This document shows, piece after piece, positions 40,757 through 49,413 of a stretch of 64,000 nucleotides of DNA. The translations under genes and the position numbers were made by a program. Position 1 is the first letter of the stretch. Every line of letters starts with the position of its first letter. The DNA comes from JBOGUF01 sp050696075 (lineage in GTDB: Bacteria; Chloroflexota; Chloroflexia; Thermomicrobiales; UBA6265): NCBI GenBank assembly GCA_050696075.1, contig JBOGUF010000045.1, positions 16,909-80,908 on the forward strand, given 5' to 3'. The notes under the pieces were generated by a model, which saw only the letters and a program-made list of their open reading frames with translations, was not told where the DNA came from and did not search any database.

Positions 40757-42139
40757 ATGAGCGACATTCCACTTATCACAAAAGTCTATTCCGGTATCTT
40801 GCTCCTGGTCACGGTCGTCGTCGTTGGTGGCACGGCCTGGCGTGGGAGCGAATGGTTCTCCCGCGACGATCTTCTGACTGCCGTGCTGCTGGCAGTCTTG
40901 ATCGTCCTCGTCGAAACATTCGAGATCGAGTTCCCCCAGCCGAAGTTTCAAGTCTTCATTACGGTTGGCGCCATTCTCGCTTTTGCCTCAGGGCTCACGC
41001 TGGGACCAGTCCTCGGTGCCCTGGTCGTGATCGTCGCCGAACTGATCAGCGATACTTGGCAGCGGCTCGGCCTCATTCAGATCCTCGTCAACGCCTCCAA
41101 CCTCGGATTGGCAACCTTTCTCGGCGCTCAGGTGTACGAATGGCTTGCCGCTGGTGCGTCGACGCCGCTGGATTCGGCACGCGCGTTGGGCGCAAGTGCG
41201 GTCGGCGCCATTGTCTACACCATGGTCAATACTGGGGTACTGTCCGTCATCCTTTCCCCAGTCATCGGGGATTCCCCGCTCAGCGTTTGGAGGGCGAACT
41301 TTAGCGCGACCTATATCTTCCTGGTCCTGCCAACGCTGGGCAGCCTCGTGCCGGTTATCGACGACGTCAATCCATTCGGCATCCCCATTCTGCTTGTTCC
41401 CGTCATCGGTTCCCGGCTTGCTCAACGTGCGCTGCGCCAAGTTGCAGAAGAGTCTCAAGCCGCCATCGAGGGCCTTGCGGACGCCCTTGAGAAACGGGAT
41501 CAATACACGCACCGTCACTCGATCCGGGTCGCCGAATACACGACGTCGATCCTCGCGGAGATGCCCCACATTCCGACCCTGACGCGCGAGACAATTATCA
41601 GCGCCGCGCGCATTCATGACCTCGGCAAGGTCGGCACCGGGGATATTGCCCTTCGCAAGAACGGACCGCTGACCGATCAAGAGCGGCGAGAGATGCAACA
41701 GCACGCCGCCATTGGCGCGGACATCATTGCCCGTCTCTCCTTTTATCAGCACAGTGTGCCGACTGTTCGACATCATCATGAACGGTGGAACGGTAGCGGC
41801 TATCCCAGCGGCTTGAGTGGCGAGAACATCCCGCTCGGCGCCCGAATCGTCGGCGTCGCGGACGCGTTCGACGCTATGACGTCGGACCGCCCGTACCGGC
41901 GGGCGATGGCGATTCCGGATGCGTTGGCCGAACTCAAACGCAATAGCGGAATTCAGTTCGACCCCCAAATCGTCGAAGCATTCGTGCGCGCGATGACACA
42001 ACCGCACCCGAACTCCGACCACCCCGTACCATCCGACGCCGAAACTGCGGACGACGATCGCCCCCCGATCGCGGCGGTGTTTCGACGGATTCCTCGGCCG
42101 TTCACAAAGCGGGCCCACCGTCCCGCTTCCGCCGACTGA
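40757..42139 (+). CDS. Membrane-bound HD-GYP domain phosphohydrolase
   Basis: 460 residues. The first 190 form six to eight membrane helices (starting LITKVYSGILLLVTVVVVGG, then LTAVLLAVLIVLVETF), a MASE-like sensor region. The HD-GYP domain follows: YTHRHSIRVAEYTT near 252, IHDLGKVGTGDI near 284, and VRHHHERWNGSGYP near 337 with GLSGENIPLGARIVGVADAFDAMTS downstream, seen in part as GARIVGVADAFDAM. HD-GYP enzymes hydrolyse cyclic di-GMP or act as related phosphodiesterases. ATG 40757 is used. Its TGA overlaps the HAD gene's ATG (TGATG), so translation is coupled. The NVKWS peptides lie just upstream on the same strand. Confidence 0.92.
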   Translation: MSDIPLITKVYSGILLLVTVVVVGGTAWRGSEWFSRDDLLTAVLLAVLIVLVETFEIEFPQPKFQVFITVGAILAFASGLTLGPVLGALVVIVAELISDTWQRLGLIQILVNASNLGLATFLGAQVYEWLAAGASTPLDSARALGASAVGAIVYTMVNTGVLSVILSPVIGDSPLSVWRANFSATYIFLVLPTLGSLVPVIDDVNPFGIPILLVPVIGSRLAQRALRQVAEESQAAIEGLADALEKRDQYTHRHSIRVAEYTTSILAEMPHIPTLTRETIISAARIHDLGKVGTGDIALRKNGPLTDQERREMQQHAAIGADIIARLSFYQHSVPTVRHHHERWNGSGYPSGLSGENIPLGARIVGVADAFDAMTSDRPYRRAMAIPDALAELKRNSGIQFDPQIVEAFVRAMTQPHPNSDHPVPSDAETADDDRPPIAAVFRRIPRPFTKRAHRPASAD

Positions 42140-42873
42140 TGTCGCGCGGGGCAATCACCTTCGACTTTCATGACACCATCGCTTGTTGCGACGCGTGGTT
42201 TGACTTGGAAGTGCACCACCTCCTCAGCGCATTCTTCGCATGGCGTGAGCGCAAGACTGGAACCGCGGTGGAGTCCTCGATTGCAACCGCGGCCGACGCT
42301 GCCTACCGGCGTTTTCGCACGGCCATCCATCGACACGGCCACGAGCTCCCGGCCACGCGATCGGTCATCGTCGTGATGGAATCACTGGGTATGAGCATCA
42401 ATCCAGACGAAGTCGACCTCGGCGTCGAAGAGATCATGCGAGTCGCGTTTGAATGCGTTTCGCCCGATGAAGGTGCGATCGAGACATTTCATGAACTTGC
42501 CGCGGTGGGTATTCCTCTCGGCATTGTCTCGAGCGCCGCCTATCATCCGTTCTTACCGTGGACCCTAGAGCGCTTTGGTCTCAACCGCACGTTCCGAGCG
42601 GTGACAACGTCGGCGTCTGCTGGGTTCTACAGATCGAGACCGGAGATTTTCTGGCAAACGCTCAATCTCTTAGGCGCCGAACCACGCTTGAGCGCCCACA
42701 TCGGTGACTCGCTGCGATTCGACGTCGGCGGAGCTCGCCGGGCCGGCCTTCGCACCGCCTGGTACAACAGCAGGGTAGCGCCCAGTGACGGGTCGCGGCC
42801 CGACCTAACGGTCACGTCGATGCGGGGCGTCGCACCGCAACTCCTTGACCTGCTCAATGGCCACCGAAGATGA
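42139..42873 (+). CDS. HAD-superfamily hydrolase
   Basis: 244 residues. Motif I is ITFDFHDTIA near residue 6, motif II VSSAAYHPF (Ser), motif III lies around RSRPEIFWQTL, and motif IV IGDSLRFDVGGARRAGLRT, together giving a haloacid-dehalogenase-like fold with a helical cap (residues 15-90). The residue two after the nucleophilic Asp is His instead of the Asp typical of phosphatases, so the chemistry may differ from a simple phosphatase. The start overlaps the HD-GYP stop and the end overlaps trmD by 4 bp (ATGA); the three genes form one coupled operon. Confidence 0.87.
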   Translation: MSRGAITFDFHDTIACCDAWFDLEVHHLLSAFFAWRERKTGTAVESSIATAADAAYRRFRTAIHRHGHELPATRSVIVVMESLGMSINPDEVDLGVEEIMRVAFECVSPDEGAIETFHELAAVGIPLGIVSSAAYHPFLPWTLERFGLNRTFRAVTTSASAGFYRSRPEIFWQTLNLLGAEPRLSAHIGDSLRFDVGGARRAGLRTAWYNSRVAPSDGSRPDLTVTSMRGVAPQLLDLLNGHRR

Positions 42874-43682
42874 TCGAACCGACATCCAACGAATCGCCAG
42901 GACAGCAATCGAATCGCGCCGCGCGTATCCGCTTCGACGTGTTCACACTCTTTCCGGGCATGTTTAGCGGCCCACTCGACGAGAGCATCATCAAGCGAGC
43001 ACGCGAACGGAGTCTCCTCGAGGTTGAGCTCCACGACATTCGCCATTGGACCACTGACCGCCATCGCACGGTTGACGACACGCCATACGGTGGTGGCGCC
43101 GGCATGGTGCTTATGGCGCCCCCAATAGTCCACGCGGTCGAAGCGGTGCTCAGAAGCGAACTGCACACGCCAGAAACGAAGGTCGTGATCCTCTCACCGG
43201 CCGGACGGGTTTTTGATCAGCACGTGGCGGCTGAGTTGGCAGGCATGCCCAGAATCGCCCTGATCTGTGGTCGCTACGAGGGTATTGACGATCGCGTCCG
43301 CGAGGTGTTGGGAGCGGAAGAGCTTTCCATCGGCGACTACGTGCTGACCGGTGGCGAACTCGCGGCGATGGTCGTGCTCGACGCCGTGACGCGGCTCGTT
43401 CCCGGTGTCATCGCCGAGGCGTCAATCGGCGACGAGTCCCACGGCAACGTCCTCGTCGAATACCCGCACTACACCCGTCCCCTCAATTTCCGGGGCCTTC
43501 ACGTGCCCGACGTCCTTCTCAGCGGTCATCACGCGCAGATCAAACAGTGGCGCCGCGAGCAAGCATTGCGTCGAACTCGTGAGCAACGGCCGGATCTCCT
43601 CAATTGGGCACGGCAGCCTGAACTCGACATACCCTCAAATGAAGCGACGTCAGCGCACGAAGATGAACCAGGGACTTCCTAG
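42870..43682 (+). CDS. trmD: tRNA (guanine37-N1)-methyltransferase
   Basis: 270 residues of the SPOUT-class TrmD. Seen motifs: FDVFTLFPGMFSGPLDESI near the start, VDDTPYGGGAGMVLMAPPI, ALICGRYEGIDDRV, and the trefoil-knot SAM site SIGDYVLTGGELAAMVVLDAV, partly given here. The C-terminal domain holds PHYTRPLNFRGLHVPDVLLSGHH in two parts (YTRPLNFRG, VPDVLLSGHH). It methylates G37 of tRNAs that read CNN codons, preventing +1 frameshifts. The N-terminus has about 20 extra polar residues before the conserved start. The usual rimM/rpsP/rplS neighbours are absent; instead it is coupled to HD-GYP and HAD genes. Confidence 0.95.
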   Translation: MIEPTSNESPGQQSNRAARIRFDVFTLFPGMFSGPLDESIIKRARERSLLEVELHDIRHWTTDRHRTVDDTPYGGGAGMVLMAPPIVHAVEAVLRSELHTPETKVVILSPAGRVFDQHVAAELAGMPRIALICGRYEGIDDRVREVLGAEELSIGDYVLTGGELAAMVVLDAVTRLVPGVIAEASIGDESHGNVLVEYPHYTRPLNFRGLHVPDVLLSGHHAQIKQWRREQALRRTREQRPDLLNWARQPELDIPSNEATSAHEDEPGTS

Positions 43683-44482
43683 GTCAATCTCGCCGCGGCT
43701 TCATCCGGACGAGAGACCGCCTGGAGCTGATGCCAGATGCGCAAGCTCGTCAATTCGCGCTCGGTCACATGCCGCAGATAGCTGCCGAGCGCATCCTCAA
43801 GTTCTTGCCGCAACGAGCGATCGAGTCGCAGGCGGACGGCAGCAGCAAGCCCTTGGCGATCGAGGGTTCGCAGGTATTTCTGGGCGTTGATCGACAAGAG
43901 ACTAGCGGTGGTGTCACGAGTGCGGCAACGTTCGCAAAGCAACCCTCCTAATCGTGGACTGAGGGGATTCGCCGTCGCCTCGATGCCGCCCTCGCAGCCG
44001 ACACACCGGTAGATCTCAGGCCGGAAGCCCAGAATTGCGAGTAACGCGAGCTCGAAGTGACGAGTCACCGCGAACGGATCGACTTCATCGCACAGCAATC
44101 GCAACGAGCGGGAAAGCAAGTCGTAGAGGGCCTGGGATTCTTGTCGCTCTTCCGTCAGGCGATTGACGAGTTCGGCCATGTGGGACGCATGCCCAAATGC
44201 GTCGAGATCAGTCCGCAACGGCAAATGCGGGTCAAGCGTCTCCGCTCCGGTGACAACGTCGAGGTCCCGGCCCTTCGCGAGCATTAGTGCGCATCGGCTG
44301 AAGTATTCGAGGTGCGGTCCCAGCCGGCTGGTTGGTCGTCGTACTCCCTTTCCGATCAGCCGCAGCTTTCCCCGTGTTGCCGTGAAGACCGAAAAGATAC
44401 GATCCGCTTCGCCGAAATCGGTCCGGCTGAGGACGATTGCTTCTGTTCGATAGAGCCGGTCTTGCAATGAGGTTGAGGCCAC
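43679..44482 (-). CDS. recO: DNA repair protein RecO
   Basis: About 267 residues. The N-terminal OB fold starts YRTEAIVLSRTDFGEADRIF, with VFTATRGKLRLIGKGVRRPT next. The C-terminal part carries a zinc site, RCVGCEGG ... LLCERCRTRD, as in many RecO proteins. RecO loads RecA on gaps with RecF and RecR; recR is found at 55.4 kb in this window. GTG 44482 is chosen because AAGGA lies 7 nt upstream and the conserved start follows; a TTG at 44500 is also in frame. It converges with trmD, overlapping it by 4 bp. Confidence 0.93.
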   Translation of the reverse strand: MASTSLQDRLYRTEAIVLSRTDFGEADRIFSVFTATRGKLRLIGKGVRRPTSRLGPHLEYFSRCALMLAKGRDLDVVTGAETLDPHLPLRTDLDAFGHASHMAELVNRLTEERQESQALYDLLSRSLRLLCDEVDPFAVTRHFELALLAILGFRPEIYRCVGCEGGIEATANPLSPRLGGLLCERCRTRDTTASLLSINAQKYLRTLDRQGLAAAVRLRLDRSLRQELEDALGSYLRHVTERELTSLRIWHQLQAVSRPDEAAARLT

Positions 44483-44612
44483 CGTCAGTCCTTCCAGCAA
44501 CGTCGCACGTTATGCTGAATATACTACGGTAAGATGTGTGCGGCAGGAGTGCCGATTCCATCGTGACGCCGACAAATTGACATACTTTTGCGGCCGGTGG
44601 TAGGTTTCGGCC

Positions 44613-45362
44613 ATGATGCCTGATGTCTCCATCATCGCTGCTTTCGTCGCTGGGATCCTCTCGATCTCTTCACCGTGCGTGTTGCCGCTTGTTCCCCTGT
44701 ATCTTGCCCACCTAGCCGGGGTATCGATCGGCGATGCCGGGCCGCGAGCGCGTGGCCGCGTACTCGTCAACGCGGGTGCGTATGTGCTCGGCTTCTCGGT
44801 CGTCTTTATCGCGCTCGGAGTGGCGCTGGGCGCTGCGGGCTCGTTGGCGTCAACCGCGTCCGTGGTCTCCGAAAATCGCTTCTGGTTGGTACGGCTCGGC
44901 GGCGCGCTGTTGATTCTCCTCGGCCTGCATCAGGTCGGCCTCATCACGCTTCCATATCTCAACCGGGAGCGACGGCTTTCGGTGAACAGTCCACCGACTC
45001 GTCACCTCGGGTCCTCGTTCATGATAGGCGTCACATTCGGCGCGGGCTGGTCGCCATGTGTCGGGCCGATCCTAGGCGCAATCTTGACGATGGCGGCGGG
45101 TCAGGGCGACATCAATCGGGCAGCCGTTCTGCTCTCCGTCTACTCGCTCGGGTTGAGTGTGCCATTCTTAGTGGCGGCGTTCGCCTTTGGCTCCTCGCCA
45201 AGCATCATTCGCCGGCTGAACGGTCGGCTGCAGACGGTGACAAGTATGAGCGGCGCGGTCATGCTGGCCGTCGGCATGATCATGGTGCTCGGCATCTACC
45301 AGCAGTTCTTCGCGGAGCTGGTGCGCATCGCTCCCTGGACACCCTGGGAACCGGAACTGTGA
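44613..45362 (+). CDS. ccdA: Cytochrome c biogenesis protein CcdA
   Basis: 249 residues with six membrane helices. The paired redox Cys regions are ISSPCVLPLVPLYLAHLAG in helix 1 and GWSPCVGPILGAILTMAAG in helix 4, diagnostic of CcdA/DsbD-gamma. It passes reducing equivalents from cytoplasmic thioredoxin to outer thiol proteins such as the TlpA-like protein encoded at 47.9 kb, keeping apocytochrome c reduced. The stop overlaps the ResB gene's candidate GTG start (GTGA). It is first gene of the ccdA-resB-ccsA-tlpA group, the system II cytochrome c maturation set. Confidence 0.94.
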   Translation: MMPDVSIIAAFVAGILSISSPCVLPLVPLYLAHLAGVSIGDAGPRARGRVLVNAGAYVLGFSVVFIALGVALGAAGSLASTASVVSENRFWLVRLGGALLILLGLHQVGLITLPYLNRERRLSVNSPPTRHLGSSFMIGVTFGAGWSPCVGPILGAILTMAAGQGDINRAAVLLSVYSLGLSVPFLVAAFAFGSSPSIIRRLNGRLQTVTSMSGAVMLAVGMIMVLGIYQQFFAELVRIAPWTPWEPEL

Positions 45363-46897
45363 GAAGTGCCGCCATTTGGTCTCGTGCTCTGACGGGAAAG
45401 GGAAAGACTCCGTTGGCCCAGGCGACTATCCAACAACGGACAGCCCGCCGATCGCCCGTCGAGTTTGTCGTCGATCGCATCTGGCGGTTCTTCTGCTCGG
45501 TGCGGGCCGCGGCCTACGAGATCGCTATCCTCGCGGTGATGGTGCTCATCGGTACGCTGCGCGGCAGCGATGCCCCACAATGGTTGGCCGATGCGCTTCC
45601 CGTCTCGCAACCGATCGTTGACGAGTGGTACGCTTTCGACATCTTCCATTCGCTGCCGTTCATGCTCATTCTCGGTATGCTCGCGGTGGCGATCACCGTC
45701 TGCACGATCAACCGTGCCCCAGCAATCTGGCGCGCGATCACCGCTCCAAAGGTTGCCACCACCCGTGGCTTTTTGCGCAACGCGGACGTCTCCGCCTCGT
45801 TCCAAACTCCGTTACCGAAAGCGATGCTACTTGATCAGCTCACCTCAACCCTTGGACGGCAGCGTTACCGCGTCTTGATCGAAGCGCGGGGAAACGACGT
45901 TCACCTCTACGCCGACAAGAACCGATACGCCAAGCTCGGCACCTTTCCCTTTCATCTGGCGCTGATTCTGATCCTGGTCGGCGGTATCGTCGGCGCGCGC
46001 TACGGGTTCCGCGAGACGGAGTTTATCATCCCGGAGGGATCGGTCCGCGAGGTCGGACACGGAAGCGATCTCAGCGTCGGGCTCGAACGATTTACTGACT
46101 CCTACGATGAAACCGGCGTGCCGACTGAATATCGTAGCGATCTCGTGATCTATGAGGACGACAAGCCAGTCAAGACCGGGTCGGCGAGGGTCAATCACCC
46201 CCTCACCTACGACAGCTTCACCTTTTACCAGACCAGCTTCGGCCAGGCGGTGACCCTGCGCGTCTCCGATGGTGACGGGCGCGTCGTCTACGATGACTCG
46301 ATCGCCCTCGGCATCTACCGTTCGCGCACGAATCCTGACGCGCCCGCGGGCATCCTCGATCTCCCCGAACTCGAAATGCGCCTGCACGTTATCGCGCCAG
46401 ACGTCAATCGCGCCAATCAGCCAGAACTGGATGATCTCCAGTTGGCGAGCGGTCAGATGCTCATTCAAGCGCGTCCGCTCAACGCCGACGGATCGGCCGA
46501 GATGTCGAGCCAGGTCGTCTGGCAGGGTGAGTCGGCAACCTTCGGCGACGTGAGCGTCCAGTTTGTGCGGGAACGCCAGTTCACCCTACTTCAGGTGGCG
46601 AGCAATCCGGGCATTCCGATCTTCATTGCGGCCGCCTTGCTACTGGTCGGCGGTCTGTCGATCACGTTTTACTTTCCGCACCGCCGAATTCGTGGCATCG
46701 TCTCTGGATCGGCTGGAGACGCGAGCGCTCAGCTTGCTCCATTGGTCAAACGAGACTGGAGCGGGCGCCGCGACTTCGATCGATTAGTCGAGCACCTTGA
46801 ACGACAACTGGACGTCAAGGCGCTTGTGCGGACGAACGATGAGGAGAAGCCCGTCGGAGCGCCCGCCGTCGCGGACCGTCCAGGGGCGACGACGTGA
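45359..46897 (+). CDS. resB: ResB-like cytochrome c biogenesis protein
   Basis: About 512 residues. Membrane helices lie near residues 55-75 (IAILAVMVLIGTLRG), 105-125 (FMLILGMLAVAITVC), 200-220 (FHLALILILVGGIVGARYGF) and 435-455. Between the last two is a large extracytoplasmic region, e.g. NHPLTYDSFTFYQTSFGQAV, typical of ResB/Ccs1. With CcsA it handles haem export and attachment in system II. GTG 45359 overlaps the ccdA stop (GTGA) and is chosen; TTG 45413, preceded by GGGAAAGGG, is an alternative. The same frame stays open back to 44675 but there it merely shadows ccdA. The C-terminal 70 residues are charged and cytoplasmic. Confidence 0.9.
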   Translation: MRSAAIWSRALTGKGKTPLAQATIQQRTARRSPVEFVVDRIWRFFCSVRAAAYEIAILAVMVLIGTLRGSDAPQWLADALPVSQPIVDEWYAFDIFHSLPFMLILGMLAVAITVCTINRAPAIWRAITAPKVATTRGFLRNADVSASFQTPLPKAMLLDQLTSTLGRQRYRVLIEARGNDVHLYADKNRYAKLGTFPFHLALILILVGGIVGARYGFRETEFIIPEGSVREVGHGSDLSVGLERFTDSYDETGVPTEYRSDLVIYEDDKPVKTGSARVNHPLTYDSFTFYQTSFGQAVTLRVSDGDGRVVYDDSIALGIYRSRTNPDAPAGILDLPELEMRLHVIAPDVNRANQPELDDLQLASGQMLIQARPLNADGSAEMSSQVVWQGESATFGDVSVQFVRERQFTLLQVASNPGIPIFIAAALLLVGGLSITFYFPHRRIRGIVSGSAGDASAQLAPLVKRDWSGRRDFDRLVEHLERQLDVKALVRTNDEEKPVGAPAVADRPGATT

Positions 46898-46965
46898 TGC
46901 GACATCGAATAGAGTTCGCTCGAGCCCGTCGGCAGAGCTGACTCGCTCCGGAGAGGAGGATACCC

Positions 46966-47868
46966 ATGGACGGGCTGGTCAAGCTTTCCTTCTATTGCTT
47001 CACCGCCGCCAGCATCTCACTCGTCGCGGCCGCGGCCTGCTATGTGGTTTTTGCCGTCGGCCGAATTCGCGTGCGGCGAACGGTCTTGGCCACGACCGCC
47101 GGCACGACGATGAGTAGTTCGTCCGCTGAGTTCGGACCCGGTTCGCTTGCGGCGAGTCGGTTTGCGACGATGCTCGCCTGGTTCGGTGTCGTCTTTCAGG
47201 CACTGGCCGTGCTGCTCCGTGTCATCGCGGCGGACCGCGGTCCGTACAGCAATATGTACGAGTTCTCCCTTGCCTTCGTCCTCGCCGTGACCGTGATTTA
47301 CCTCATCTTCGAGCGTATGTACGACGCGAAACAGCTCGGGGCGATTGTGTTGCCGATCGCGGTTGGTATGATGCTGTACATCTGGAGCCTGCCGGCGAGC
47401 ATGCGCGAGGTCGATTCCCTTAATCCCGCCCTCCAGAATCAGCCGATGATGACGGCACACGTGTCGATGGCGATTCTGGCGTATGCCACGTTCGCGGTCG
47501 CCTTTGCCGCCTCGATCCTCTACCTCGTCGCCGTTCGGCGGCGCATTGCGTGGCTGCCGAGCCCGGACATGCTGGATGACATCGGCTACCGCGCCGTTAC
47601 CTTTGGCTTCCCGCTGCTCGCCCTGGCGGTAATTCTCGGATCAGTTTGGGCACACGATGCGTGGGGCGCCTATTGGTCCTGGGACCCGAAAGAGACGGCG
47701 GCGCTCTTTACCTGGCTGATCTATGGCGTCTACCTGCACACGCGCTCGCTCCGAGGTTGGCGCGGCAGTCGCAGCGCGATCATCCTCATCTTGGGATTCG
47801 CGGCCGTGATCTTCACCTACTACGGCAACTACTTCTTTGGCGGCATGCACGCCTACGGCGGCGTGTAA
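46966..47868 (+). CDS. ccsA: Cytochrome c assembly protein CcsA/CcsB
   Basis: 300 residues with about eight membrane helices. The haem-binding WWD-type signature reads HDAWGAYWSWDPKETAALFTW, shown here as GAYWSWDPKETAALF, and PYSNMYEFSLAFVL precedes it; conserved His residues flank both (e.g. TAHVSMAILAY). It forms the haem channel/synthetase with ResB and ligates haem to CxxCH apocytochromes. A good GGAGAGGAGG-type ribosome site lies before ATG 46966. It is third in the cytochrome c maturation operon and followed after 11 bp by the TlpA-like gene. Confidence 0.95.
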   Translation: MDGLVKLSFYCFTAASISLVAAAACYVVFAVGRIRVRRTVLATTAGTTMSSSSAEFGPGSLAASRFATMLAWFGVVFQALAVLLRVIAADRGPYSNMYEFSLAFVLAVTVIYLIFERMYDAKQLGAIVLPIAVGMMLYIWSLPASMREVDSLNPALQNQPMMTAHVSMAILAYATFAVAFAASILYLVAVRRRIAWLPSPDMLDDIGYRAVTFGFPLLALAVILGSVWAHDAWGAYWSWDPKETAALFTWLIYGVYLHTRSLRGWRGSRSAIILILGFAAVIFTYYGNYFFGGMHAYGGV

Positions 47869-47879
47869 TACGGCGGTCG

Positions 47880-48506
47880 ATGCCCATGCCGACTTCTGCT
47901 TCGTCCATCCATCCGGATCCGCAACCGACTGATCCCGCGGCTAATTCGGCATCTCGGCGAATGCATTTCGTGTTGAGTATCTCCGTCGCGGCAGCAATCG
48001 TTCTTGCCGCCTGGTTTATCGGTGGACGGCAAGGGTTCGATCAGATCGGCTCAGGGGGAGTCAACCAAGAGCTTCTGCCAAAGGTCGGAGAGGTCGCCCC
48101 TGATTTCACGGTCTACGATCTGAATGGTCGCCCAGTTTCCTTGTCCGAGTTTCGTGGCCAGCCGGTGTGGCTAAACTTCTGGGGATCGTGGTGCGCCCCC
48201 TGCCGCTCGGAAATGCCCGAGATCCAAAGGGCCTACGAACAGTTGGCTCCTCAAGGGCTGGTCCTGCTCGCCATTAGCATGCGTGAGTCGCCGGACGAGG
48301 CCGCGGCCTTCGCCGCGCGGAACGACGTAACCTTTACGATCTTAACCGATCAGTACGAACAGGCGACTGGCGTGGATTACGCCTTGGTCAACTTCCCCAC
48401 CCACATCTTCATCGACCGCCAAGGCAGGGTCCACACGATCGTCCTCGCCGAGATGGACGCCGAGACGGCACTCGATCACGGGCGGGCGCTTATCGCGGCT
48501 AGCTAA
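47880..48506 (+). CDS. TlpA/ResA-like thiol-disulfide reductase, membrane-anchored
   Basis: About 208 residues. A signal anchor lies near residue 30-48 (FVLSISVAAAIVLAAWFIGG), then a thioredoxin fold: GEVAPDFTVYDLNGRPVSLS, WLNFWGSWCAPCRSEMPEI with the CxxC (CAPC), and a cis-Pro region NFPTHIFIDRQGRV. It would keep apocytochrome cysteines reduced, taking electrons from CcdA. ATG 47880 is chosen, 11 bp after ccsA; ATG 47886 is equally possible. Its frame is open upstream inside ccsA, which is not coding in that frame. Confidence 0.93.
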   Translation: MPMPTSASSIHPDPQPTDPAANSASRRMHFVLSISVAAAIVLAAWFIGGRQGFDQIGSGGVNQELLPKVGEVAPDFTVYDLNGRPVSLSEFRGQPVWLNFWGSWCAPCRSEMPEIQRAYEQLAPQGLVLLAISMRESPDEAAAFAARNDVTFTILTDQYEQATGVDYALVNFPTHIFIDRQGRVHTIVLAEMDAETALDHGRALIAAS

Positions 48507-48663
48507 GCCAACGCGCCACCGATCGTCCTGCACCGCCGGTACGCGTCGTGCGAGCATAGGAAGGTCATTGCGACATCATTCGCGACTCACGTACACTCGA
48601 ACCACCACATGCGTTTCCCGCTAGCCGAGGCAGCGGCGCCGCGACTATTCTTGGGACACGACT

Positions 48664-49353
48664 GTGAGCATGGACGCTCGGCCCAACACAACCACCATCG
48701 ACGCCACCACATCGATGCAGCCTGCAATCGACGTGCGGACGGTGCTCTTCACCGTGGCGGACGGGACGCTGCTGATCGCCCTCGAGACGCGGCACGACGA
48801 CCGCCGCCTGCCACAAGGCATTCCGTGGCCCTCCGAGTCGATCGACGCCGCCGCCAAACGCATCGTCCGGGACACCACTGGCGTCCATGAGCAGTATCTC
48901 GAACAGCTCTACACGCTCAGCGTGCGCGACGAGCAGCGATGGAAGGTGATCATCAGCTACGTCGCGTTGATCGCCTCCCATCAAGCGCCAACGCTGACGG
49001 ACGGCGCGGTCTGGTGCGATGTCCTTTCGTTGCCGACCTTGTCGACCGCGGATCGCCTCGTTGTCGAATACGCGCTCGTCCGCCTTCGCGCCAAACTCGG
49101 CTACACCAACGTTGCGTTCCATCTCTTACCAGAGACCTTTACTCTCACCGAGCTCCAAAGCGCATACGAGACGATCCTTGGGCGCCCGCTCGACAAACGC
49201 AACTTTCGCCGGCGAGTTATTGCGTCCGGGATTCTCAAGAGTACGCCAGATAAGCGACGGGATGGCAGCCATCGGCCGGCCGCTCTGTACCGGTTCCACG
49301 CCGAACACGATCCAGCGACGTATCTGACACCAACGTGGGCCGGGGATGCCTAG
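48664..49353 (+). CDS. nrtR: NrtR-family Nudix-related transcriptional regulator
   Basis: 229 residues. A Nudix-like domain (about 20-135, starting VRTVLFTVADGTLLIALETR) is followed by a winged helix (about 150-220; FTLTELQSAYETILGRPLD, KRNFRRRVIASGIL). The Nudix box is degenerate (AAAKRIVRDTTGVHEQYLEQ), so it senses rather than hydrolyses ADP-ribose-type ligands. NrtR proteins repress NAD biosynthesis and salvage genes. NAD kinase follows 60 bp downstream on the same strand, which supports an NAD-related regulon. GTG 48664 or ATG 48670 are both possible starts. Confidence 0.88.
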   Translation: MSMDARPNTTTIDATTSMQPAIDVRTVLFTVADGTLLIALETRHDDRRLPQGIPWPSESIDAAAKRIVRDTTGVHEQYLEQLYTLSVRDEQRWKVIISYVALIASHQAPTLTDGAVWCDVLSLPTLSTADRLVVEYALVRLRAKLGYTNVAFHLLPETFTLTELQSAYETILGRPLDKRNFRRRVIASGILKSTPDKRRDGSHRPAALYRFHAEHDPATYLTPTWAGDA

Positions 49354-49413
49354 ACGCGTCGTGGCGCTCGGCCTTTGATCCTAAGTTGCTGCTGCTAGAA
49401 CTCGGAGATCGCT

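Noticed and set aside
44675..45358. Upstream part of the long frame that ends as ResB
   Set aside because: It is an out-of-frame reading of ccdA; ResB similarity begins only after 45400.
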